Assembly: GCA_003331565.1 (NCBI GenBank)
Contig: QOPE01000003.1
Coordinates: 1 to 35,802 of the forward strand
Direction of reading: 5' to 3'
DNA: 35,802 bases
Source: SAR86 cluster bacterium
GTDB lineage: Bacteria; Pseudomonadota; Gammaproteobacteria; Magnimaribacterales; D2472
Shown here piece by piece: positions 16,729 to 25,441 of the stretch. How positions within the stretch are numbered: position 1 is the stretch's first letter; every line of letters begins with the position of its first letter. The notes under the pieces are model-generated. The model ran no database searches. It was not told the DNA's origin and worked only from the letters and a program-made list of their open reading frames with translations. The position numbers and the translations under genes were made by a program.

Positions 16729-18161
16729 AATGATGCCCTCTCATCAGATGGATTGATAATACCTAAGTCAAAATCAGTAACTGGCTGTGTTTGCTTTTCT
16801 CCTCTAACAAAAGCTTCAGCCCCATCAATAAATACATATTCCGCCAACGCATAAACACTAAATGGATTTTTGCTCCAAATAACTAAATCGGCATCTTTCC
16901 CAATCTCAATAGTGCCTGTTTGATCCAAAATTCCAGCTGCTTTTGCTGGATTACTTGTGATCCATTGAATTGCACGAGCTTTGCTGATTTCATAACCAGC
17001 TCTTAATCCAGCAGATAAAGCTTTTGCGGCCTCTTGATTGAGATGCTGAATACCAACCTCATCATCCGAATGCACGATAGCACATCCTTTGCCACCCCTT
17101 GCTTGGTCTACAATAGAAATATTGGCTGGAACCATGTCATAGGCCTCATGTTTAAAGCCCCACCAGTCTGCCCATAAAGCTCCACAAATCCCCTCGTCTG
17201 CTAACAGATCTGCAATTTTATAAGCTTCGACTGCATGATGGAATGCGGTGATTTTATAATTAAATTCCTTAGATAATTCAATCATATTTGCCATCTCATC
17301 GGCTCTATAGCAATGATTTTGAACTAATATCTCACCACTTAAGACCCCTGCAAGAGTGTCAAGCTCTAGGTTTCTTCTAGGAGGATCAACAAGCTCTTTG
17401 GCTTCATCTGACTTTTCAATATATTCATTCTGACGTTTTTGATAATCGACTGCACTGATCCAAGCATTTCTGTAGCCTGCCATGTTCCCCATCCTGGTTG
17501 AAGGTGCTGACCCTCGATTGCCGTAAACTCTCTTTGGGTTTTCACCACAAGCCATCTTTAATGAGTGAGGAGCACCTGGGAATTTCATATCATGAATTAT
17601 GTTTCTAGGAATATTCTTAAAAGTTGCCCCGCGACCACCAAACAGATTTGCAGAACCAGGCAACACATGAAAAGCAGTAACACCACCTTTCAACGCTAGA
17701 GAAAATTGAGGATCCTGTGACCAAACAGAGTGTTCAGCCCAAACCTCAGCCGTATTAGGGCTGGTTGCCTCATTTCCATCTGAGCTTGTTCTTACACTTG
17801 GTGCTGGATAAACCCCCATGTGGGAATGAATATCAATAAGTCCAGGAGTTAACCATTTTCCCCTAGCGTCAATAATCGTTGCATTATTATCAACGATATC
17901 TTTTCCTATCTCCTTAATGATGCCGTCGTCAAAAAGTACATCAAAGTTCGAATATTCATTACCAAGCCCATCATAAAGATTTACAGACTTAATTAGTGTT
18001 CTCTCCGATTCGAGCGGTTTGTAGTTAGATTCAAATGGTTCTCTTTCTAATGAAGTAGATTTTTCTGGAGCATCAGTTGTTTTGGATTTAGATACTTCAA
18101 AATCCTCTGAGCATGAGTAAATTAGAAGCATAGAGAAAGCTAAAAATAAATGATTTTTCAT
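16725..18161 (-). CDS. Amidohydrolase family lipoprotein (imidazolonepropionase-like)
   Basis: A 478-aa metal-dependent hydrolase of the amidohydrolase superfamily, probably anchored to a periplasm-facing membrane. The N terminus MKNHLFLAFSMLLIYSC resembles a lipoprotein signal, followed by a charged, Ser-rich linker. Metal-site motifs are present: PGLIDIHSHMG (HxH), LVQNHCYRADE, ITAFHHAVEAY and CAIVHSDDEVGIQH. The C-terminal GTIEIGKDADLVIWSKNPFSVYA closes the composite beta domain. I moved the start from 18191 to the ATG at 18161, which has GGAA upstream and gives a clean signal sequence. The substrate cannot be inferred; related secreted pairs occur in marine gammaproteobacteria. It is divergent from rph. 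Confidence 0.88.
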   Translation of the reverse strand: MKNHLFLAFSMLLIYSCSEDFEVSKSKTTDAPEKSTSLEREPFESNYKPLESERTLIKSVNLYDGLGNEYSNFDVLFDDGIIKEIGKDIVDNNATIIDARGKWLTPGLIDIHSHMGVYPAPSVRTSSDGNEATSPNTAEVWAEHSVWSQDPQFSLALKGGVTAFHVLPGSANLFGGRGATFKNIPRNIIHDMKFPGAPHSLKMACGENPKRVYGNRGSAPSTRMGNMAGYRNAWISAVDYQKRQNEYIEKSDEAKELVDPPRRNLELDTLAGVLSGEILVQNHCYRADEMANMIELSKEFNYKITAFHHAVEAYKIADLLADEGICGALWADWWGFKHEAYDMVPANISIVDQARGGKGCAIVHSDDEVGIQHLNQEAAKALSAGLRAGYEISKARAIQWITSNPAKAAGILDQTGTIEIGKDADLVIWSKNPFSVYALAEYVFIDGAEAFVRGEKQTQPVTDFDLGIINPSDERASL

Positions 18162-18179
18162 ACTAATTAATTCCAATGA

Positions 18180-18207
18180 ATGATTAAACAATCATAAAGG
18201 ATATAAT
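18180..18207 (+). promoter_or_regulatory. Likely rph promoter with overlapping small palindrome
   Basis: An exact TATAAT at 18202-18207 lies just before the rph ATG at 18215. With normal spacing, transcription would start at or next to the start codon, giving a leaderless message. ATGATT and AATCAT (18180-18185 and 18190-18195) form an inverted repeat in the -35 area; no convincing -35 hexamer is seen. The half-sites resemble those of the palindrome at 3491-3515. Confidence 0.5.
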
Positions 18208-18214
18208 GCTTCTC

Positions 18215-18919
18215 ATGAAAAGATCAAATGACAGAGCTTTTGACCAGCTTAGAGACGTCAATGTTGAAACAGGCATTATTGGTAATGCCGAAGGATCTGC
18301 ATTAATTAAGTTTGGAAACACTCATGTGATTTGCACGGCATCAATTGAAAATTCTGTACCCAGATGGATGAAAAATAGCAATAAGGGATGGATCACAGCT
18401 GAGTATGGCATGCTTCCAAGATCAACTCATGAGAGAATGGGAAGAGAGGCTGCCCGAGGAAAACAAAGCGGAAGAACACAAGAGATTCAGAGACTTATCG
18501 GTAGATCTCTTCGACAAAGTGTGAACTTGGAATATTTAAAAGATCACACCATCACAATAGACTGCGATGTGATTCAGGCTGATGGAGGAACACGCACTGC
18601 CTCAATTACCGGGGGCTGTATTGCTTTATTTTCTGCAATTCAAAATAAATTAAAAGATCATAGGGCTATAAAAAAACATGTGGCTGCCATTTCCATTGGC
18701 CTCCTTAACGACGAGCCTATTTTAGATCTTGACTATACAGAGGACTCTTCAGCTGAAACTGATCTTAATCTAGTCATGGATGAAGATAATGGAATCATTG
18801 AAATACAAGGCACTGCAGAAGAGAAACCATTTTCAAATGAGCAACTTGAACAGATGTTGGATATTGGGAAAAAAGGTATAGGCCATTTGATTGAGCTTCA
18901 GAAAAAATGTCTCAATTAA
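18215..18919 (+). CDS. rph: Ribonuclease PH
   Basis: Phosphorolytic 3'-5' exoribonuclease for tRNA 3'-end maturation and rRNA decay. Motifs: [62 protein letters not shown], and [19 protein letters not shown], all near-canonical; the acidic [15 protein letters not shown] forms the active site. The track start at 18206 overlaps the TATAAT box, so I chose the ATG at 18215, which gives the usual [12 protein letters not shown] terminus and 234 aa. It overlaps pyrE by 13 bp; rph-pyrE is a conserved pair. Confidence 0.97.
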   Translation: MKRSNDRAFDQLRDVNVETGIIGNAEGSALIKFGNTHVICTASIENSVPRWMKNSNKGWITAEYGMLPRSTHERMGREAARGKQSGRTQEIQRLIGRSLRQSVNLEYLKDHTITIDCDVIQADGGTRTASITGGCIALFSAIQNKLKDHRAIKKHVAAISIGLLNDEPILDLDYTEDSSAETDLNLVMDEDNGIIEIQGTAEEKPFSNEQLEQMLDIGKKGIGHLIELQKKCLN

Positions 18920-19551
18920 AAGATTATCAAATTAACTTTATTAATGAAGCCATTCGTGTAGGCGCATTAGAATTTGGAACGTTCACCTTAAAATCTGGCA
19001 GACAAAGTCCGTATTTTTTTAACGCATCAAAATTACTTTTTGATGCAGATATAAACATCATCATCGAAGGATTTGCTCATAAGTTTTTAGAATTTGGTTC
19101 GGACATCAATCAATTGTTTGGGCCTGCCTACAAAGGTACTATTTTTGGAAGCATGTTAGGCATGCATCTCAAAAAAACCAACCCCTCATTATCACTTTGT
19201 TTTAATAGAAAAGAAATTAAAGATCATGGTGAAGGTGGGATGTTTATTGGTCAAATTCCCTCTGGGAATGTTGTGATAGTTGACGATGTACTTTCAGCAG
19301 GAACTGCCGCCAAGGAATCCATCGATTTAATTTTAGAAAATGATGCGACGCCGTCTGGTATCTTGGTTGGGTTAAATCGCCAGGAAAAAGGTACATCAGC
19401 ACAATCTGCAAGCTTTGAGTTAGAACAAACCTACAACCTTAAAGTCCTCTCTGTAATTTGTCTTGATGATTTAATAAGGTTTCTTAAGCAAGGTGATCAA
19501 GCGGAGTTTATTGATAGTATGGAAAGCTATCGCGATGAGTGGGGAGCCTAG
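18907..19551 (+). CDS. pyrE: Orotate phosphoribosyltransferase
   Basis: Makes orotidine monophosphate from orotate and PRPP in pyrimidine synthesis. The 214-aa protein starts with the family pattern [34 protein letters not shown]. It contains [11 protein letters not shown], the catalytic-loop area [13 protein letters not shown], and the PRPP-binding [17 protein letters not shown]. It lies downstream of rph as in E. coli. I see no attenuator between rph and pyrE because the genes overlap by 13 bp. The stop abuts the ribE start exactly. Confidence 0.97.
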   Translation: MSQLKDYQINFINEAIRVGALEFGTFTLKSGRQSPYFFNASKLLFDADINIIIEGFAHKFLEFGSDINQLFGPAYKGTIFGSMLGMHLKKTNPSLSLCFNRKEIKDHGEGGMFIGQIPSGNVVIVDDVLSAGTAAKESIDLILENDATPSGILVGLNRQEKGTSAQSASFELEQTYNLKVLSVICLDDLIRFLKQGDQAEFIDSMESYRDEWGA

Positions 19552-20166
19552 ATGTTCACGGGCATTGTAACTGAGCAAGGTGTTGTTTCGTCCGTTAAAT
19601 CGAGTAGGGGCTATAGCTCAATTTCAATCAAATGTTCAAAGAAATTTCTAAAAGGGTTGAAGAAAGGTGCCAGTGTTGCAGTGAATGGAGTTTGTCTGAC
19701 TTCAAAAAAAGGGAGTTCTGAGATTCTCCAGTTTGATGTAATTGATGAAACTCTGTCCTTAACAAACCTTAAGCAGATAAAAAAAGGTACAAAGGTTAAT
19801 TTGGAACGCTCAATGACTGTAAAAACTGAAATTGGAGGCCACTTATTGTCAGGCCATATTCATTGTGAGGGCACGATATCAAAAATAACTAAAGTTTCGA
19901 ATCAAACTAAAGACATGTTAATCACCCTTCCGTCTAAGATGATGAAATATATTTTTTACAAGGGGTACATTGGCATCAATGGATGCAGCTTAACCATTGG
20001 AAAAGTGAATAAAAATTCATTTTTCATTCACTTGATTCCTGAAACATTAAAAATTACAAACCTAGACGAATTATCAGAAAAATCAAAAGTTAATATTGAG
20101 ATCGAGCAGAGTACTTTGATTACGGTTGAAAGCGTTGAGAAAATTATTGCTCAGAAAAAAGTTTAG
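19552..20166 (+). CDS. ribE: Riboflavin synthase alpha chain
   Basis: Dismutates two molecules of 6,7-dimethyl-8-ribityllumazine into riboflavin. The 204-aa protein has the conserved MFTGIVTEQGVV terminus and two lumazine-binding repeats: the first has VAVNGVCLTSKK and the second GYIGINGCSLTIGKV, with GGHLLSGHIHCEG in between. No FMN riboswitch fits upstream because the start directly follows the pyrE stop. The 3' end overlaps pyrB on the opposite strand by 23 bp. The other riboflavin genes (ribBA, ribD, ribH) are not in the window, so this copy is isolated. Confidence 0.96.
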   Translation: MFTGIVTEQGVVSSVKSSRGYSSISIKCSKKFLKGLKKGASVAVNGVCLTSKKGSSEILQFDVIDETLSLTNLKQIKKGTKVNLERSMTVKTEIGGHLLSGHIHCEGTISKITKVSNQTKDMLITLPSKMMKYIFYKGYIGINGCSLTIGKVNKNSFFIHLIPETLKITNLDELSEKSKVNIEIEQSTLITVESVEKIIAQKKV

Positions 20167-21049
20167 CTAAAACTGCCATTCTAAGACCAACACCATTTGC
20201 AACTTGATGGGATACTTTGCAATTCTCCAAGTCAGCAATTTCTTTTTCAAACTCGATTCCATAATTAACTGGGCCAGGATGAAAAACCATATAGTCCTTG
20301 GCTGCTAATGCTAATCTTGATTCGGTGAGTTGATATCTCTTTAAATACTCAGAATGTTCAATGCTTAGGGCTTCCTGAATTCTTTCTTTTTGTATTCTTA
20401 GACCCATAATTAAATCAGCATTCTCAATTGCAGAATCTAGATCTTCATGGAAGCTACCATAATCTGCCTCTAAGAAATTAGAACAAAGTTCAGGTAAACC
20501 TGAAAATCTTAAACTGGCACAACCTAATTTTTTAGTAAGCTCAATAAATGAGCGAGCAACCCTTGAGTGATCAAGGTCACCAATGATTGAAATATTTAGT
20601 TTTGATAAATCTTTTTTAAATTCTTTAACGGTGAGTAAATCTGAAAGTGCTTGAGTTGGATGCGAAGTAATACCTGCTCCAGCATTGATAAAACTTAGAT
20701 TTGGAAACTTTGAAGCAAGGTCATAAATTACATTGTCAGGATGTCTGATAATAAACAGCTCTATCCCCATTAATGCAAGGGTTTCGATAGTGTTCTCTAA
20801 CGATTCACCTTTAGTTATTGAAGAAGAATCTGGATGAATATCAATATATTGTGCGCCTAAATTTAATAACGCAATCTCAAAAGAGGATTTTGTCCTAGTG
20901 CTAGGTTCAAAAAAAAGAATTCCTACCTTCTTATCACCGTAAATAGGTTCTTGGTTGAATCCACCTATGTCTGATCTAAATTGGGAAGCAAGCGAAATAA
21001 TATCTTCTATTTCTTTTATATTTAAAGACTCAATATCAATTAAATTCAT
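20144..21049 (-). CDS. pyrB: Aspartate carbamoyltransferase catalytic subunit
   Basis: Catalyses carbamoyl phosphate plus aspartate to carbamoyl aspartate. At 301 aa it is of normal length. Motifs: the carbamoyl-phosphate loop FFEPSTRTKSSFEIA, SSSITKGESLENTI, ITSHPTQALSDLLTV, IIGDLDHSRVARSF, LRIQKERIQ with the aspartate-binding Arg/Gln pair, and FHPGPVNYGIEF with the cis-proline loop. The last motif usually reads HPxPxNRxVE; here the Arg is Tyr. No pyrI-like regulatory subunit or inactive pyrC partner is adjacent. It lies 1 bp downstream of ridA. Confidence 0.95.
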   Translation of the reverse strand: MNLIDIESLNIKEIEDIISLASQFRSDIGGFNQEPIYGDKKVGILFFEPSTRTKSSFEIALLNLGAQYIDIHPDSSSITKGESLENTIETLALMGIELFIIRHPDNVIYDLASKFPNLSFINAGAGITSHPTQALSDLLTVKEFKKDLSKLNISIIGDLDHSRVARSFIELTKKLGCASLRFSGLPELCSNFLEADYGSFHEDLDSAIENADLIMGLRIQKERIQEALSIEHSEYLKRYQLTESRLALAAKDYMVFHPGPVNYGIEFEKEIADLENCKVSHQVANGVGLRMAVLAKLFSEQ

Positions 21050-21050
21050 G

Positions 21051-21437
21051 TTAATTCGGTATTACTAAAATGGCATCAATTTCTATTTCTGCATCAAGAG
21101 GTAGTTTTGCAGTCTGAATGGTTACTCGAGCTGGATATGGTGCATTCATCCTGGCTTCCATAATCGAATTTACCTCACCAAATTTTGATAAGTCTGATAA
21201 GTAAATTGTTAGCTTAACTGCATGATTGAGATCTGAATCCGCTGCCGCAGCGATTGCTGTTAGGTTGTCGAATACTTTATTAACTTGATCTGAAAATGAT
21301 GAATCAACTAATTTTCCAGAGGCATTATCAAGAGGAATTTGTCCAGATATGTAAACTGTATTCCCTGCTTTTACAGCTTGATTGTATGGCCCAATTGCAG
21401 AAGGTGCATTTTCTGTTTTAATAATTTGTTTTTTCAT
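21051..21437 (-). CDS. ridA: RidA family reactive imine/enamine deaminase
   Basis: Hydrolyses reactive 2-aminoacrylate and related enamines released by PLP enzymes. About 128 aa with the YjgF/RidA pattern: APSAIGPYNQAVKAGNTVYISGQIPLD, an ARVTIQTAKLPLDAEIEIDAI C-terminal block with the catalytic arginine, and VNKVFDNLTAIAAAADSDLNHAVKLTIYL. The track start at 21452 adds MQRAK; I prefer the ATG at 21437 because family members begin with a short lead to the APxAIGPY motif. It overlaps the 3' end of spoT. Adjacency to spoT and pyrB is common in gammaproteobacteria. Confidence 0.93.
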   Translation of the reverse strand: MKKQIIKTENAPSAIGPYNQAVKAGNTVYISGQIPLDNASGKLVDSSFSDQVNKVFDNLTAIAAAADSDLNHAVKLTIYLSDLSKFGEVNSIMEARMNAPYPARVTIQTAKLPLDAEIEIDAILVIPN

Positions 21438-23631
21438 TTTTGCTCTTTGCATCGTTGATGATCCTTACACAACTATTAACAAATTTCTTTGATCTAATTT
21501 TTTTCATCAAAGCCTGAAGATGCTGTAAATTGAGAACATCACCCTCAAACATGAACTCAGTAAATTTAGTATCAAGATCCCTAGTTCTGGCATTGGATAT
21601 GTTTATATTCAATTTTGCAAAGACTGAAGCTAAATCCGCCAAGCTGCCAGGACGATCTTCACCAACTATCTTAATGTGTGCTCGATAGTACCTCTCTTGC
21701 CGGTTATCTCCCCAAATGGCTGAAAAGAACCTTGAGGCATCATCTCGATTTTTTGAAAGCTGTTTGCATCTTGAATGATGAATCACAATTCCTCTGTCAG
21801 TATCTGTATGAGCTTTAATAGGATCTCCATATACGGGCATGCAACACTTAGCATAAACAACGGTAACGCCCTCAATATTGTGATCTTCAAGTATTAATGA
21901 CCCAGAAACTTTATTTTTTGAGCCCTTAGCCTGAATTTCTTCAAAAAATTTCTCAGCAACTATTGCGCCTGTTTTTCTTCCCAATCCAAGATCAGTTAAA
22001 AGATTATTTAATGAGTCAACGCTGAGCAGCTTAAGGACTCCTTGTAATCTGCTGCCGCGATAGTCTTCAAGACTTAGTCCGCTTCTTGCAAGTTCAGATT
22101 CAAGCATTACTTTACCGGCTTTCCTTGCTTGAGATATTTTTTGCTGTCTCAAACTCGATCGAATGGCACTTCTGGCTTTGCTTGTAGTAACAAAGTTAAG
22201 CCATGCAGGACTTGGCTCAGCATCTTCAGAAACCTCAATCTCTATGCTCTGCCCGCTTTCTAATTGAATATTCAACGGAGCATACTTTCTGTTAACTTTA
22301 CATCTAACAGTTTTATTACCAATATCTGTGTGTAGCTCATAGGCAAAGTCAATTGGGGTTGCGCCATTTTTTAGATTAAGAATATCTCCATCGGGGGTAA
22401 ATACATATACTTCATTATTAAAGAGATCAGATTTTATTGTTTCAAAAAACTCATTTGAGTTTTCGGCTTCTTTATCATAATCAATTATGCTTTTGAGCCA
22501 TTTACGAGCTCCGAGACTCTCTGAGGCATCGGATTTCTCTGTTTTATATGCCCAATGTGCAGCAACACCATTTTCTGCAATCTCAACCATATTTTTTGTT
22601 TGGATCTGAACTTCAATTGGAATGCCCTCAAGGGCAATAAGGGTTGTATGTAACGCTTGATACCCATTGCTTTTTGGAATGGCCACATAATCTTTAAAAC
22701 GGTTTTCAATGGGTTTATAAAAATTATGCACAATGCCCAAACTCCTGTAGGCATCATCAACAGAATTAACAATTATTCGAAATGCAAAAACATCTAGAAT
22801 TTCGTTAAACGGTCGTTTGCGATATTTAATTTTTCTGTAGAGACTAAAAAGACTTTTTTGCCTACCTTTTACAGTTGCTTGCACTCCATTATCTTTTAAT
22901 TTTTTTTTAATTTCCTTTTTAAGTTTGTAAACAATTCTTTCGCGGCCCCTTTTTGCATTTTTGATTGCTGATTTGAGGAGTCTTGATCTCATTGGATGCA
23001 AGCATTTAAAAGCTCTATCTTCGAGCTCTTCTCTAAGATTTTGCATTCCTATTCTGATGGCTATGGGTCCATAAACATCTAGTGTCTCGATGCATTTTTG
23101 AATTTGCTTATCTCTTGGCAGAAAATCAATTGTTCTCATGTTGTGCAATCGATCGCATAACTTAACTAAGATCACTCGTATGTCTTTAGACATAGCTAAT
23201 GCCATTTTTTGAAAACTACCTGCATTCCTCTCAGCAATATTTTTAAAATCCATTTTGTTAAGTTTGCTTACACCATCGATAATGCTGACTACATCCTTAC
23301 CGAACATTTTCTCTAAAGTGGTTTTTTGGACATCGCAATCCTCTAAGACATCATGCATGAAGCCGGCACATACAGATTCAAGATCAACTTTTAGGTCCAA
23401 CAAGATAGAAGCTACTTCAACAGGATGAGAAATATAAGGAGATCCGTCTCTTCTGAGCTGACCATCATGGGCCTCGAGCGCAACACAATAAGCTAAATTG
23501 ATTTTTTTAACTTCTTTTTTATCAAAATATGAAGAAGCTTTTTTAAATATGTCCTGCGGAAGTCTTACTAGATTTGATTGATCTGGATTATTAAGAACTG
23601 AAAGGTTGGTGGCTGCTAATTGATCGCTCAA
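21418..23631 (-). CDS. spoT: Bifunctional (p)ppGpp synthetase/hydrolase SpoT
   Basis: Makes and degrades the alarmone (p)ppGpp. The 737-aa protein has an intact HD hydrolase domain (H69 in YISHPVEVA, H93-D94 in FMHDVLED, D160 in LCDRLHNMRT). It has a synthetase domain ending in RFKDYVAIPKSNGYQALHTTL (about 311-331), a TGS domain (VYVFTPDGDILNL to about 445), and a C-terminal ACT domain (HIKIVGEDRPGSLADLASVF). The retained HD residues indicate a hydrolase-competent SpoT and not RelA. It starts with TTG; a GGAG six bases upstream fixes the start. It follows rpoZ and gmk, the classical gmk-rpoZ-spoT cluster. Confidence 0.97.
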   Translation of the reverse strand: MSDQLAATNLSVLNNPDQSNLVRLPQDIFKKASSYFDKKEVKKINLAYCVALEAHDGQLRRDGSPYISHPVEVASILLDLKVDLESVCAGFMHDVLEDCDVQKTTLEKMFGKDVVSIIDGVSKLNKMDFKNIAERNAGSFQKMALAMSKDIRVILVKLCDRLHNMRTIDFLPRDKQIQKCIETLDVYGPIAIRIGMQNLREELEDRAFKCLHPMRSRLLKSAIKNAKRGRERIVYKLKKEIKKKLKDNGVQATVKGRQKSLFSLYRKIKYRKRPFNEILDVFAFRIIVNSVDDAYRSLGIVHNFYKPIENRFKDYVAIPKSNGYQALHTTLIALEGIPIEVQIQTKNMVEIAENGVAAHWAYKTEKSDASESLGARKWLKSIIDYDKEAENSNEFFETIKSDLFNNEVYVFTPDGDILNLKNGATPIDFAYELHTDIGNKTVRCKVNRKYAPLNIQLESGQSIEIEVSEDAEPSPAWLNFVTTSKARSAIRSSLRQQKISQARKAGKVMLESELARSGLSLEDYRGSRLQGVLKLLSVDSLNNLLTDLGLGRKTGAIVAEKFFEEIQAKGSKNKVSGSLILEDHNIEGVTVVYAKCCMPVYGDPIKAHTDTDRGIVIHHSRCKQLSKNRDDASRFFSAIWGDNRQERYYRAHIKIVGEDRPGSLADLASVFAKLNINISNARTRDLDTKFTEFMFEGDVLNLQHLQALMKKIRSKKFVNSCVRIINDAKSKNEKTNY

Positions 23632-23654
23632 TTAATACTCCGAGGGTTTTTTCA

Positions 23655-23927
23655 TTACCCCACTATATCATCCTTTGGTTTCTGCCTGTCTAAAGAGAAT
23701 TCATCAAGCAGCATATCTTCTTCAAGTGTTTTTTCTAAGATTTCATTATTGATTAACCCTTCTTCGATTTCTCTTAAAGCGACGATAGTAGGCTTATCAT
23801 CTTCCCACTCGACCAGAGGTTCTCGACTAGTTGTAGAGAGTTGTCTTGCACGACCAGAGGCCAATAGAATTAATTCAAATCTACTGTGTACTTTGTCTAA
23901 ACATCCTTCAACTGTAATTCTAGCCAT
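23655..23927 (-). CDS. rpoZ: DNA-directed RNA polymerase omega subunit
   Basis: Small RNA polymerase subunit that helps beta-prime folding and forms part of a ppGpp site. 90 aa with the conserved [30 protein letters not shown] terminus and [20 protein letters not shown] Shine-Dalgarno lies six bases before the ATG. It lies between gmk and spoT, with 30 bp and 23 bp gaps, as in most gammaproteobacteria. The acidic C-terminal tail after residue 70 is variable in the family. Confidence 0.97.
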   Translation of the reverse strand: MARITVEGCLDKVHSRFELILLASGRARQLSTTSREPLVEWEDDKPTIVALREIEEGLINNEILEKTLEEDMLLDEFSLDRQKPKDDIVG

Positions 23928-23957
23928 AATTAACCTCGGAGGCGTATTTTAGTGTTT

Positions 23958-24578
23958 TTATGTTAATGAATTCAATAGTTTAGTTAAAAACAATTCTTTT
24001 TTTGAATTCATTGGATAACTGTCTTCCCCAGTGATTATTCTTGCAAGATCATTGCAACAATCCTCAAAAACATCATTGACCAAGATATGATCATAGTCTT
24101 TGCAACTGGGTATTTCTCTCATTGCATTTGAAAGTCTTAACTCAATGCTTTCCTTGGAATTTGTGCCTCTCTCATTCAGCCTTTTAGTTAAAGAATCAAT
24201 ACTTGGCGGTAACAAAAAAATAGATTCATGAGGAAAGTTGGTTGACTTAATTTGCTGAACGCCTTGGACATCTATCTCAAGGATGATATTTATCCCTTCA
24301 GCAATCTTTGTTTCTACAAAATCTATTGAGGTGCCATAAAAATTTCCATGAACTAATGCGTGCTCTAAAAAGAAATTATTGCTTACTTTATTTTTAAAAT
24401 CATCTTCGCTAGTAAAAATATAATAATCTTGACTGCCGCCCCTTTTTTTTCGGGTTGTATGAGAGATTGAAAGCTCTACATTAAAATTTTTAGAATTTAG
24501 ATTATCCAAGACTGCATTTATCAATGAAGACTTCCCTGTTCCTGAGGCTGCAGATATAAGAAAGAGTTTGGCTTTCAT
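23958..24578 (-). CDS. gmk: Guanylate kinase
   Basis: Phosphorylates GMP/dGMP to GDP/dGDP. The 206-aa protein shows the P-loop ISAASGTGKSSLINAVL, the GMP-binding SISHTTRKKRG with YYIFTSEDDFKN, and ILEIDVQGVQQIK, followed by the lid motif FLLPPSIDSLTKRLNERGTNS. It overlaps yicC by 4 bp (ATGA) upstream and leads into rpoZ, linking guanine nucleotide supply with the stringent-response gene spoT downstream. Confidence 0.96.
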   Translation of the reverse strand: MKAKLFLISAASGTGKSSLINAVLDNLNSKNFNVELSISHTTRKKRGGSQDYYIFTSEDDFKNKVSNNFFLEHALVHGNFYGTSIDFVETKIAEGINIILEIDVQGVQQIKSTNFPHESIFLLPPSIDSLTKRLNERGTNSKESIELRLSNAMREIPSCKDYDHILVNDVFEDCCNDLARIITGEDSYPMNSKKELFLTKLLNSLT

Positions 24579-25423
24579 TGAATGTTTTGTGATTGTTCTC
24601 TTAGTTCCTCAACAACAATTTTTAAATTTATTGCAAGCTTCTTTGCTTTAGAATTATCAAGCTTAACTGATAAAGTATTTGCTTCTCTAAATAATTCTTG
24701 CAGCATAAAATCAATTTTTTTTCCATGAGGGCCATTTGATTTAAGAATCTTATTTATTTCTTTAATATGAAAGCCAATTCTATCTAACTCCTCAGAAACA
24801 TCTTGTTTCATAATCTGCAAAGCAATCTCTTTTTCAATTTCCTCACTAGGATTATCTAAAAAATGATTAAGCCTTTCTTTAACATTTTTCTTTCTTTGCT
24901 TATTTATTGAGGGGATCATTTTTCGGAGTGAGGCTTCTATTGAAAGAATATTTTTAATTTTAATATTCAAAACTTTTAATATTTTATTTCCTTCACTCAA
25001 TCTAGAGTGTTTTAAGTCATCTATGGCTTTATTTATAACTTTTATTAAGTGCGCGTCACTAATGGCAGAATCTTCAGACAATAAAACAGCACCAGGAAAA
25101 TTTTTAATATCACTAAATTTAAGAGTATCGGTTTCAAGATGCTTTGACTTTTGAATTTCCTTGTTAAGCTGCGCTAGCACATCATTATTTAGGGAAAGCT
25201 TTGAGTTACTACCTCCAAGAACATTTAACCTAACATCAAATTGTCCTCTTCTAAAAACAGATTTAAGTTTTTGATTGAGATGCTCTTCTACTGAAAAGGA
25301 TTGTTGAGCTGACCTAAAATGAATATCAATAAATTTACTGTTGACTGATTTTATCTCACAAGATACTTCAAAATTTTTATTACTTAGTTTCGAAAAACCG
25401 AAGCCGGTCATGCTCTGTATCAT
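24575..25423 (-). CDS. yicC: YicC family endoribonuclease-like protein
   Basis: A 282-aa member of the YicC family, for which an endoribonuclease role has been reported in E. coli. The N terminus MIQSMTGFGFSKL is diagnostic, as are VNSKFIDIHFR, the FRRGQFDVRLNV segment, and the C-terminal DVSEELDRIGFHIKEINKIL, GKKIDFMLQELFREANTLSVK block. The middle is helical and charged, probably coiled coil. It overlaps gmk by 4 bp; the yicC-gmk pairing is widespread. It starts 18 bp downstream of the epimerase-like gene. Confidence 0.93.
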   Translation of the reverse strand: MIQSMTGFGFSKLSNKNFEVSCEIKSVNSKFIDIHFRSAQQSFSVEEHLNQKLKSVFRRGQFDVRLNVLGGSNSKLSLNNDVLAQLNKEIQKSKHLETDTLKFSDIKNFPGAVLLSEDSAISDAHLIKVINKAIDDLKHSRLSEGNKILKVLNIKIKNILSIEASLRKMIPSINKQRKKNVKERLNHFLDNPSEEIEKEIALQIMKQDVSEELDRIGFHIKEINKILKSNGPHGKKIDFMLQELFREANTLSVKLDNSKAKKLAINLKIVVEELREQSQNIQ

Positions 25424-25441
25424 AGATTGATATTATATATT

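Noticed and set aside
18206-18214. Upstream rph start codon
   Set aside because: The ATG at 18206 overlaps the TATAAT box at 18202-18207 and adds MLL before the conserved terminus.
18907-18919. Possible rph-pyrE attenuator
   Set aside because: The genes overlap by 13 bp, so there is no space for the leader peptide/terminator arrangement known between rph and pyrE in E. coli.
19540-19560. FMN riboswitch before ribE
   Set aside because: The ribE start follows the pyrE stop directly and no RFN-like conserved helices are seen upstream.
23620-23952. 110-aa plus-strand ORF across rpoZ and the spoT start
   Set aside because: Antisense to rpoZ; Ser-rich composition without motifs; explained by the codon pattern of the real gene.
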